A stretch of DNA of 64,000 nt, from NCBI GenBank assembly GCA_029783825.1, contig JAREIK010003421.1, positions 1,438,358-1,502,357 on the forward strand, written 5' to 3'. Position 1 is the first letter of the stretch. Every line of letters begins with the position of its first letter. This document shows, piece after piece, positions 48,701-58,639 of this stretch. Source of the DNA: Sapria himalayana. Its lineage: Eukaryota > Streptophyta > Magnoliopsida > Malpighiales > Rafflesiaceae. Position numbers and translations under genes: made by a program. The notes under the pieces were generated by a model, which saw only the letters and a program-made list of their open reading frames with translations, did no database searches and was not told where the DNA came from.

Positions 48701-50562
48701 AGCTATCCATCTTATGGGTATATTTTAAATGTAATTTATGACAATTCTGAACCCTTATTACCTATAAAACATGTGCATGAAGAATTCAAACTCTGATACT
48801 TTTCTCTAATCTATTGTGCTCACTTATTTTCTAACTTAATCTATCATGCAAATCCTAAAATTATTAGTTATTTTAGTAATCCACACCATAAAAATTCATC
48901 TAGTAGCAATTAGTTCCCACTATATTATAGTAATAATTATTAACCTAGTTGGTATTAATTAAAGCTATAAATAATTTAATATCAACTTCATGTTTGATGG
49001 AATGACAATTTTGCACGAATGATGCCTAAGTGCCTTTGATTTTTTTTTTTTCACATTCTATTTTACCATGTTCAATTGTGAATTTCTGAAATCCATTTGT
49101 AATCTTCTTTGTTGTGAATTTTGCATCCTTTGGTAATAATTGTTTTTTGTATGTCAATTCTGATGTGAAATATGAAAAGAAAACTTGAAAAAGTTAGTTT
49201 ATTTATTTCTATAACTTTTTTCATTACTTCCTTTCAAATAGAGGAGAAAAAAAATAACAGACACAAAGATCTTGAATAATATTGGATGAATATATTTGGG
49301 AAGGGTGTCACTAGACTAGGAAGATAATATGAATTTTCTCACCTATTTGGTGTATACAAAATTGGATTAGAGAAACTCGTACCTACATCTATTATATTTT
49401 CTTTGAGTGACAGCTAACTGAAGTTTCTAAACATTATCATTGATGTTTTTGGGCAACTAAATAAACATTTTTATCATATAGTCACCATTGTGTTAGACAT
49501 AAAGCATATGGTAAATTTTGTAAATTATATATGTATAATTCTTTAGATACTCTTTGTTTCTATGATCAACACCTTCATTAATTATTATAACAAGGTTATT
49601 TAGATGATATTTGGAATCATAATTATCGAGCTGAAATTTTTTTATTGGTGCAAATGGTATTCTCAACAATAAAAGAAAGATTTGAAAGAATTACATTTGG
49701 TAAAAATTATTAATTAAAAACATTGTGCAAGAGTTGTAAAGCCACAACACTATCCATTATGAATCTGCACATACTCTACTGGTGGTGTCATAACTATCTC
49801 ATTTTATTTGCAAAATATCACATAGTATTGCAAATAAGCTATTGAGAAGGAGGTTACTTTGAGGGAAGATAAGCTAGACCATACTATTATATTATTTCTA
49901 AATGAACTTAGATATGCATATATGTGGAAAGATAAAAAATTTATATGTCGATATCCTTTAAGTTATCAACTTATCATAAGAATTGAATGATAAACATATT
50001 GAAAAAGTATAAATATAAAATTAGATGGAAGATCTTGGAGTTGAAAAGGATCACACTTTTATTAATAACCCACAAATGAAATTCAACTAAAACTTGCAAA
50101 ATATGATGAGGGAGAACATTTTGAAACCCTTGTAAGGTAATATCATCTACCGCATTATTATAATTTTTCAAAACTTATTGTTTAGAGTACAGATACAAAA
50201 GTTAATTGGGTGATTTAATACATCCGATGGAAATCAGCAAGGATATGGGTTGTACAAGTAATAAAATAGTTGTAAGCCTAGATATTAATCTCATGGGGTT
50301 TGTATGAGTAGTTTGATCAACCACTAATGAAGTAATTGATGCTCAAGTTGAGAAGATAAACTTGGATCTCGAAATAATTATGATAGAATTGTGTTTGAGA
50401 TTTGCAAAATTAAATTTTTTAACCATAGAAGTAATATGAAACAAATAATTTAATTACATGAAACAATTAATTTTGTTAGAAAAAATTTAATTGTGATTGA
50501 GATTTGTTAGAAAAAAATTTCACTTTAAATAATTATGCTAGCATATGTTTTTCCCAATCATA
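45748..50562. other. AT-rich DNA, no gene recognised
   Basis: No frame with a recognisable domain on either strand. Short frames (for example 46109-46351, 46649-46882, 49974-50171) look like chance. Bases 47195-47290 (gaggtgtagttcaagtagcaactgcc...) are slightly SINE-like, but box A and box B are not convincing. The region may hold strongly decayed retrotransposon sequence. Confidence 0.45.
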
Positions 50563-50570
50563 ATGAGTAG
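50563..50570. other. 8-bp target-site duplication, left copy
   Basis: atgagtag, identical to 55287-55294. It fits the loose hAT target preference nTnnnnAn. Confidence 0.95.
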
Positions 50571-50765
50571 TAGGGGTGGGCAAAAAAACCGATCAAACCG
50601 ATACCCGAACCGAAACCGATCAGTCCGAACCAAAAAATTAGGTTAACCAAACCGATGGTTTAGGTTTAGGTTTAGGTTTTTTTTTTAATTTTTTTCGGTT
50701 TAGGGTTCGGATTCGGGTTTTATCCAAAAAAAACCGTGGACACCGGTTAACCGAACCGAACCTTA
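50571..50765 (+). promoter_or_regulatory. hAT left subterminal repeats
   Basis: Repeated aaccgat/accgaacc words and a short (tttagg)n run (50668-50688) follow the inverted repeat. In hAT elements subterminal repeats are transposase-binding sites. The tttagg run is part of this end and not evidence of a telomere. Confidence 0.7.
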
Positions 50766-50819
50766 GACATATACTTGTTTTAATATTTTACATTCAGTCA
50801 TAAGTTATAACCCAAACCC

Positions 50820-52155
50820 AAACAAACCCATTGGTAGCCCTAATACTCTCTCATTTTCTAACATTTTCATCTCCTCTCTCGTGCAAAGAACGGCTCCTCT
50901 TCTCAGCCTCCTGCATGCCCTCCTCTAAGTATACAACAACTTTGTTGTTGGACAGCAAATCTGCCTGAGAAAGAAGGACGGCTTGACGACGGCTGGTAAA
51001 GAATGATCGGTTTTTAAGTAGAGAAAGAGATTATGTGGGTTCGTGGGTGGTTCTTGGTGGTGAGTTGATAGTTATTGATGGTGGTTTTCTAATGTCTGGT
51101 TAGATACTGTCTTACTGTGGATTAACGATTAGCTGCAATTGGAAGGGCAGCCCGCCACTACATGGATGCAGATTTAGGAATTAAATGTGTGATCTAGGAA
51201 TTATGTCACCTTTTTCTTGCAGATTTAGGAGCCCTACGAAACTATCCTGGCTCTCCATTTCTGCCATCTGATTCAGAAATTTTGCTTGATTCTCCAGAGC
51301 ACGAGGACATAGGTAATGAGGATTGCATATATGTTATCTTGTGTATAGCCTTTTCTTTTTAGTTTCCTTTGCTGTTTCTTGCTCGATGAGTATTCAGAAA
51401 TTATAGAAAAAAATTCTGTTTTGCAGTAAATATATGTGTATTTTGTCAATAACACTGATGGATCTATCCTTGCAACAGTAGAGGAATTTATGCTTATGTT
51501 ATTTAACTTGGCCTTATAATTTACCCTGTATATATTCCTGCCATCCATAACAGTGCTTTCAAATCATTGACATTGGATTGATTTTAAACTCTACTTACAT
51601 GATTAATCAATAGTAACACCAACATTTTAGAAGTTTAGGTAAAGTGAGGGAATATTAGCACTAGCCATCACATGAGTGGCATGGCACAAAGACATTGGTC
51701 AATGCCTAAAAATTGAAACTTTTAATGCTAAGAACTCATGTTCTGAAAAATAAAAATAAAATGCATGTGGGTAGATTATGTTATTCCTTTAGCAAGAAAA
51801 CAAGAGAGAAGATCAACAGAAACCAGTATTATTTTGTGCTTTGGGGCATTGGCAGAAAAAGGGTCCATAAAATGTGTACCCAGTTGAGACTAAAAATTGA
51901 TTTTGAAAACATGATAGATGTTGGAATAGACGGGGGTGGTTGTATATAAGGTAGTGGATGGGGTTTAGAAATTATAGGGCCAATGAGAACTGAAAAGGTG
52001 ATTGATTATATTTTATTTATTTAGTTATAATAATAATTCTGATTGATTGATTATCCTTGCAAATTTATAGAAAAAAATTCTATTTTGCAGTAAATAGTTA
52101 TTTATTGTGCTAATTGACTAATTTTTATTTGTATGGTTTTGTTAATTGTTATCAG
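50820..52155 (+). other. hAT transposase leader and probable 5' UTR intron
   Basis: A CT-rich leader (50845-50935) precedes a long stretch without coding potential that ends in ttgttatcag directly before the ATG at 52156, a good splice-acceptor context. A 29-base direct repeat, atagaaaaaaattct plus (g/a)ttttgcagtaaat, occurs at 51403-51431 and again at 52067-52095. Either copy could act as an acceptor (ttttgcag). The donor site is not certain. Confidence 0.45.
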
Positions 52156-54211
52156 ATGTCTAGTACTACTGAATCAGTTTCAAGTACTCTTCCCGACGCT
52201 TCAAATTCAGAGAATGCTTCCATTCCCTCAAGTGATAACCAAGCTGCAACAAAAGCACATACTTCTAATGATGCTACTACAACTTCAAAGGGGCATAAAA
52301 GAAAATCATGGGTCTGGGATCATTTTGACAAGAATGATGACAAAAATGATCCAAGAGCTAAATGTAAGTATTGTGCTAAATCTCTTGCATGTCCTTCAAC
52401 TAGTGGTACTAGTTGTTTAAGCAATCACTTGTCTAGGTGTAAACTCTATCCTTATAATGTTGACAAGACTCAAGCAACCTTAGCTTTCTCACCTGCACCA
52501 AAGTTTAATGAGGTAGGAATAGAAAATTTTCTTGCTAATTGGAAGTTTGATCAATAAAGAGTGTAGAAAGTGGCTTGCTAGGATGGTTATTGTTGATGAG
52601 TTGTCTTTTAATTTTGTGGAGCATGAGGGGTTTCGTTCATTTTGTCGTGTTATGCAGCCACATTTTCTAGTTCCCTCACGTGGGCCTATAGGAAGAGATT
52701 GTTATAATATTTATAAGGAAGAGATGGATACATTAAAAAAGGTTTTTAAGAAGTTGTCTTCTAGAATTTGTTTCACAACTGATACATGGACATCCATTCA
52801 AAACATGTCTTATATGTGTCTTACTGCACACTTCATTGATGATGATTGGAAATTGCATAAAAGAATTATTTATTTTTGTCCTATTGCTGGTCATTCTGGG
52901 GAAATAATCGGTATAACTGTTGATAATGCATCTTCAAATGATACATGCATAAGATATTTGAAAAGAAGGCTAAATAGTTGGAAGGGAAGTGTCCTGCAAA
53001 GTGATTATTTACATATGAGATGTGTTGCTCATATATTGAACTTAGTTGTAAAGGATGGCTTGAGTGAATTAGATGACTCCATTGTGAGGATTAGAAATGC
53101 AGTGAAGTATGTGTGATCTTCTCCTTCTAGAGAGCAAAAGTTCAATAATTGTGTAGAAAAAGAGAAGATAGAGAGCAAGAATCATGTATGCTTAGATGTG
53201 GAAACTAGGTGGAACTCAACATACATGATGATAGAGGCAGCCTTGAAATTTCAGAAGGCCTTTGACTTGTTGGAGGTCACCGATAACAAGTATGTTTCAG
53301 AACTTTTGATGAAGAAATGTGTACCTACTAGTGAAGATTGGGAGTATGCTAGATCATTGTTGCCTTTTCTTAAGGTTTTCTATGACACTACTTTGAGCTT
53401 TTCTGGGTCGCTTCATGTGACTAGTAATGAATACATGACGAAGATTTTTGGTCTTGGCTTGATGTTTAATTCAAAAGTTGAAAGTGATGATCCTAGTTTG
53501 AAAGAAATGGCTTTGAAGATGAAGGCGAAGTATGAGAAGTATTGGGCAAACATTGACAATATCAATGTTTTCTTATTTATTGCGGTGATTCTTGATCCTA
53601 GGTGTAAGTTGGAGTATGTAAATTGTTTAATTGATAATTTTTATTATGACAAGGATACCGCAAACAAATTAAAAGAGAAGGTGAACAAGGTTTTAGAGTT
53701 ATTATTTCAATTTTATGGTGCATCTCAACTTTCACAAAGTGTAGAAAAAAGTGGAGAACAACAATTGGTGGATTGGAGTTTGGAAAGTGATCTTCAAGAT
53801 GTAGCTCAATATGCGGATTTCATGTTCAAGAAGCAAAAAATAGACCAAGACAGTTTAGATTCCAAATCTGAACTAGATAAATACTTGAATGATGCTCGTG
53901 AGATTTCTCAATCTTCTTTCGATTTGTTGGGTTGGTGGAAATCAAATGCAAGCAAGTACCACATTCTTTCTTTAATAGCTAAGGATGTGCTAGCTATGCC
54001 TGTGTCTACCGTTGCTTCAGAATCAGCTTTTAGCACCGGAGGTCGTGTGCTTGATTCATTCCGAAGTGCTTTAACTCCCAGACTAGTTGAAGCTCTCATC
54101 TATGCCCAAAATTAGTTGAGAAGTTCAATTCAGCCTATATATCTTGATAGCATCTTGGAACAACTCGAGTCAATCTCTATAAGTGAATTTTTTTGTATTT
54201 TGTTGCCTTGA
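52156..54211 (+). pseudogene. hAT transposase (BED finger), disabled
   Basis: The protein of this family cuts and reinserts the element in the nucleus. The chosen start (MSSTTESVSS) follows a splice-acceptor-like AG. A BED zinc finger lies at 52310-52440 (WVWDHFDK, CKYC, HLSRC). The catalytic part shows FTTDTWTSIQN near 52770 and TVDNASSND near 52916, and the hAT dimerisation domain runs from LDKYLNDAR (53875) to TVASESAFSTGGRVLDSF (54010-54063). Three lesions disable it: a net +1 shift at about 52555 producing TAA, a TGA at 53114-53116, and a TAG at 54113-54115 near the end. Compared with the family, a short in-frame segment also seems missing between GEIIG and ITVDNA (~52910). RICESLEEPER-like relatives are the closest I recall. 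Confidence 0.9.
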
Positions 54212-54504
54212 AAACTATACTTCCATAATGAAATTAGTATCTCATTTAATTTATTTCTATTTTTTTGTAGTCATCTTGTGTCACCGATGATCATCCTCTT
54301 TGCACAATTGATGATTAAGAAGATTTGAAGATATACAATACTTGTCAGGATCCCCTTTATGTTTATGAGATATGTGTACACTTCAAATCAATGATTTGAA
54401 TTTGTGAATATTTCTCATGTTATGCTTGTTAAACACATTGAATATTTTATGTTTCAGTTGCTGTTATGCTATAATTGGATTTCTTGGAATTTTTTGTTGT
54501 TTCT

Positions 54505-54935
54505 GCAGTTTTCTGCAGTTTTTACTGTTGCTTCTGCAGCTTTTATTGTTGTTTCTGTATCTACTGTTTCTGCATTTTACTGCATTTTTCTATTGTTATT
54601 TGCTGCTACAATTTTCAGCAGTTTTTTAGGCTTTAAACTACTATTTTCTATATTTTTATCACTGCATTTTGTACTTCCATTTGCTGCATGTTGCTATTTC
54701 TGCAGTTTATGCAATTTCTGGAGTTTTTACTGCTGTTTTGTAGATTTTACTGCCATTTCTGCAGTTTTTACTAGTTTTTTTTTGAGTTTTTACTGGTTTT
54801 TTTATGTTTTAACTACAGTTTTCTACTACTGTTTGCTGCTGTAATTTTCTGCAGTTTTTTAGGCTATTTCCTGCACTTTTATTCCTGCTATTTGTTGAAT
54901 TTTTTGCTACAATTTTCCGCAGTTTTTAGGCTTAA
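54505..54935 (+). repeat. T-rich degenerate repeat, ctgcagtttt-type
   Basis: About 430 bases built from diverged copies of tttctgcagtttttactg and relatives (ctgcagtttt, tgctgctacaattttc). It lies inside the hAT element between the transposase gene and the right end. The long frame across it (54404-54844, Phe/Leu/Ser/Cys-rich) is a by-product of low complexity, not a protein I would annotate. Confidence 0.8.
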
Positions 54936-55140
54936 GGTTGATTTTAATGCAAGAAAAGTGTACATATTTTATGGATGTAAAAATTTAATATTGTAAGACA
55001 TAGCAATGCAGTTTTTTTTAGTAAAATTGATGATTTAGTGTGATTTATATTTATTTTTTTATGGTTAAAAAACTTAAAAATAATGAAAATATGTAAAATG
55101 GTTAAAAACCAAAAACCAAAATACCAAACCGTATTTTAAC

Positions 55141-55188
55141 GGTTAACCAATTTAACGGTTAACCGATTTAACGGTTAACCGATTTAAC
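55141..55188 (+). repeat. hAT right subterminal 16-bp tandem repeats
   Basis: Three consecutive copies of ggttaacc(a/g)atttaac at 55141, 55157 and 55173, each holding the palindrome ggttaacc. They are followed by ggtttaggttta. Such repeated palindromes next to the inverted repeat are likely transposase-binding sites. Confidence 0.85.
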
Positions 55189-55286
55189 GGTTTAGGTTTA
55201 GGTTTACAATATTAAAAACCGTTTAGTAATGGACTGGTTTCCTAGTAGGGGTCATGGACCGGTTAACCGGTCCATGCCCACCCCTA

Positions 55287-55294
55287 ATGAGTAG
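55287..55294. other. 8-bp target-site duplication, right copy
   Basis: atgagtag, identical to 50563-50570. Confidence 0.95.
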
Positions 55295-57400
55295 CTTTAG
55301 CTCATTCTCAAAATATCCTTTGACATCTATTTAGAATGCTAATTAAGCCATAAATTTTTCATTTTCCAGATGTTTCATTACCTTTATTATGAATTTATAT
55401 AAATCATTGATTAGATGAGCATCATCCTGAATTTTTTTTATATAAAAGAATTCTAGATTTAAGAAGATTCCCGCTGCAAATAATGTCTTACAAACTTGGA
55501 TATTCCACCACAAATCAATTATTCTTATTAAATATCTATATTTATCTTTCAATTTTTTAAAAATATTTCAATTATTTAATTAATTATATTCATAGCTTCA
55601 TAGGTGTATCCTATCTGTATTTGTTTTATTTTTATTTTTTTGCAACCAATATGATGAAACATACATATAATATGATTGGACACCTTCAAACAAAATATCA
55701 TGATGTTCAACAATAATGATAACAGAAAGGAAAAAAGTTGAGTGTCATATTTGTTTCCTCCATATCTTTTTCTAAACTATTTGATATAAAGAATTTCTAG
55801 ATGTCAACATTAGGAATGCAGTTACAATACAAGTCTTTGTTGCCTAAGGAACTCTCTGTCATGTATTATGTATATTGTTTTATTAAAGTTGAGCATCTTT
55901 TACTAGTTATATATGTATTCATTAATGGAAATAGGTCTTTTCAATCTCTCATTGATATTAAGAATATTAGTTAATATCATCTAACATCAAGTCAAAATAA
56001 TGTAAGAATTCAAAATTGATACACCTCTAGTTCAATTCTAACCTCCATTGTGTTTAAATTTTATTATTATATTGAAAAAATATTTAAATTTTACACTTAA
56101 ATAAATATATATGTACCCAAAATAATTTTTAAAAAAAGAAAACGCATACATTTTATTACATGGACGGATGATTGTTCATAATAACATGAATGACAATCTC
56201 CTTGTCATCTTGTTTCACTTTATAATCAAGTAATTAAGATATTTATTTATTATTATTATTATTGTCATTAGTGAGAATGAAAGCAATGCATATATAGTTT
56301 TTTTCTTTAAACAAATAATTAGAAACTTCCTTGAGGTTTTATCAAAATTAATAAGAATACAAAAATTATTTCGTCTACCCTACCAAATAATTTTTTATCA
56401 AATGTTTTGTAACCTAGTCCCCCCATAGGTCCATGAAATCCCCCCGAAGTTTGTTTCTCATGCCATGTTATTACATGGTTTGTCTAATTATCCAAAATAT
56501 TTTTTTTTGCCCTTCATATCTATCTAATACTATCTAATAGTATTAATCATGAGCTAAAATTTAGGATATGTGATTGTATTAAATAGAATAATGCCTTATA
56601 TATCCACTTACAAATCAATTATTTTTTTTATATGCATTATTCAATGTTATTTGTTTTGATCTAGGATACATAATTAATTATGGATAATCATGAAAAAATA
56701 TTAATGTACAATTTTATTCTATTCTATTTGTAGATGATTGTGTGATATTATTTCTTTTTTGATTACTAACTCTATGAGATTTTGTAGTTGCATCTATTTT
56801 AAAATCATTTTCATCGCTAAACACTTCATTTTGGTATTCAAATTTAAATTTTAAACTTAAATAACCTAATATCACTCAAAATTTTACGAAGTAGAAATTA
56901 CGTATTAGTTATCACATAACTTGAATGAAGATCAATAACAAAATGAATGATCTTACTAATTTGTTTCGCCCAATAATCAAGTAATTTAAATATTTAATTA
57001 TTTATCATCAAAGAGACATCAAGAAATACATAAATATTATTCTATTGAAATAATTAACAGAAAATTTTATCAAGGTTATATCTCTCATATCACTCCATCA
57101 ATTAAACATAATAGAATATAATTTATTTTTAGAATTAAATATTTTTTTTATCAAATCTTTTAAGATACTTTAGGTTTGTAATATGCAAATGAGGACCTTT
57201 CATACCTACTACGCATTGTGCAATAGTAACAATCATACACACACTATCTATTATTTTTTATATGCATTTTTATTATTTTTTATCTCAACCTAGTATGTAC
57301 AACTAAATCATTATATGACATGAAAGTTCTGTAAGATCCTTTTAGTTTGCCCTCTTTATAGGTTGCAACAAAGTGATTCAATCTCTTAAATTTATAATTA
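55295..57400. other. AT-rich DNA, no gene recognised
   Basis: No transposon domain and no convincing frame. The minus-strand frame at 55343-55552 has no recognisable motif. A small (TTA)n run lies at 56248-56262. Confidence 0.5.
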
Positions 57401-57401
57401 C

Positions 57402-57520
57402 ACTAGATTTTTTAGCAAGATGCTTCCATGCCCATTTTCAATGCCTAATTATTTGATTTTCTAATTAAACTAGATTTTTTAGCAAGATGACTTCCATGTC
57501 CATTTTCAATGTTTTAATTA
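57402..57520 (+). repeat. 67-bp tandem duplication
   Basis: Two copies, starting at 57402 and 57469, of actagattttttagcaagat followed by (a)cttccatg(c/t)ccattttcaatg. The second copy has one extra base. Downstream, the palindrome tatcaattgata occurs three times at 57545-57640. Confidence 0.85.
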
Positions 57521-57846
57521 TTTTCAACACGTATAAAGACAATGGTATCAATTGATATTAAAAATATCAATTGATATGATAAGTATTTTCCTAACGTTCC
57601 TAAATCTTTTCAACTAAATGGTATCAATTGATATGATATGCATGTTCATATCTACCATGATAATTATTTTCATAAAATAATACATAAAATGGAAGTAAGA
57701 TTAATTGAGTCACTAAGTATTTTTTTTTTCATTCAATCTATCCCATGTTTGCTTAATCCACTTCTCGCTTAACTTACCATAACACAATCTATAAGTTAGA
57801 AAATGTAAAATTAATATTTTAAATTTTACTCAAACAATAAAAAATT

Positions 57847-58117
57847 GAGGAATTGTATTTTGGTGCACTCACCCCAAAATATTAAAAAAAAAAAGTAACT
57901 CATCTTTTAATATTATAAAAAAACACCAGACTCTGAATAAATAGTGATGCATTCAAACAAAAAAATCGCATTTTATTCTATTTGAGTGCCCAAATTTTCT
58001 TTTATTAAGAATTTGATATATATATATATTTATTTATTTATTTATTTTAAATATTAAAAGATTTATTCATTTTTTAAAAAATATTTTGAGATGAGTGCAA
58101 CAAAACAAAATTCCCCC
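57847..58117. mobile_element. Foldback MITE, ~271 bp
   Basis: The left arm (57847-57914: gaggaattgtattttggtgcactcacc...) and the right arm (58049-58117: ...gatgagtgcaacaaaacaaaattccccc) are inverted repeats of about 65 bases with mismatches. The centre is short and holds a (tatt)n-like run at 58027-58046. Size, long inverted repeats and lack of a gene fit a MITE. I could not fix the target duplication or the superfamily. Confidence 0.75.
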
Positions 58118-58639
58118 AAAAACAATCATTATAACACATTCTACGTACAATTGGGATCTAATTATATCTATCTCATGTTTCACAAAAATTCCTAAAATAT
58201 TTTAATTATCACAAAAATTATCACACATCTAATTCACAAATGACTTACCTTACTATTTTCAATCAAATTTTTTTAATACTTGTATTTTTCTTCATAATTC
58301 TATGTCAAGGTATCTTAAATTGTAATATATACATATATATTACTACTTAAATATAACATAACATATATATTTTTTTTAAAAAACACATGTTTCACATATT
58401 TTCCCATGTTAAGAGAGAGTCACCATGACAGACAATACATTATGTGCCTAGGAATTCCTTTCAAACAAGGCATATCAATTTCTCACAATAACATAACACA
58501 TGCCAAAACAAGATCTAAAGTAGTAAAAAAGTTGCTGGAATTACGTATCTATCAAAAAGTAGTGACAAAAATTGACGAAGTTACTGTCCAAAACATTCTG
58601 GCGAGTTTATTTGACTACAACAATTTGAAACATTAAGCA

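Larger units (their letters stand above)
50571..55286 (+). mobile_element. hAT transposon, structurally complete, 4716 bp
   Basis: The ends are perfect 12-base inverted repeats (taggggtgggca / tgcccaccccta) and the element is flanked by a perfect 8-bp duplication. Both ends carry subterminal clusters of aaccgat, accgaacc and ggttaacc words (50585-50765 and 55100-55280). Inside are a 5' leader with a probable intron ending at 52155, a BED-finger hAT transposase gene with three disabling lesions, and a T-rich tail. Intact ends and duplication suggest a relatively recent insertion, or at least one that has not decayed at its edges. It could be moved by a transposase made elsewhere. Confidence 0.95.

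Noticed and set aside
50660..50690. Telomere-like (tttagg)n run
   Set aside because: Lies within the left subterminal repeats of the hAT element and has a six-base unit that also appears at the right end.
53908..54099. Minus-strand frame inside the hAT transposase
   Set aside because: It is the antisense shadow of the conserved dimerisation domain.
54404..54844. 146-residue hydrophobic protein with apparent membrane segments
   Set aside because: The frame crosses a T-rich degenerate repeat; Phe/Leu/Cys richness follows from base composition and there is no start context or homology.
58406..58636. 76-residue plus-strand frame next to the PPR stop codon
   Set aside because: No recognisable motif; it lies where the PPR 3' UTR should be on the other strand.
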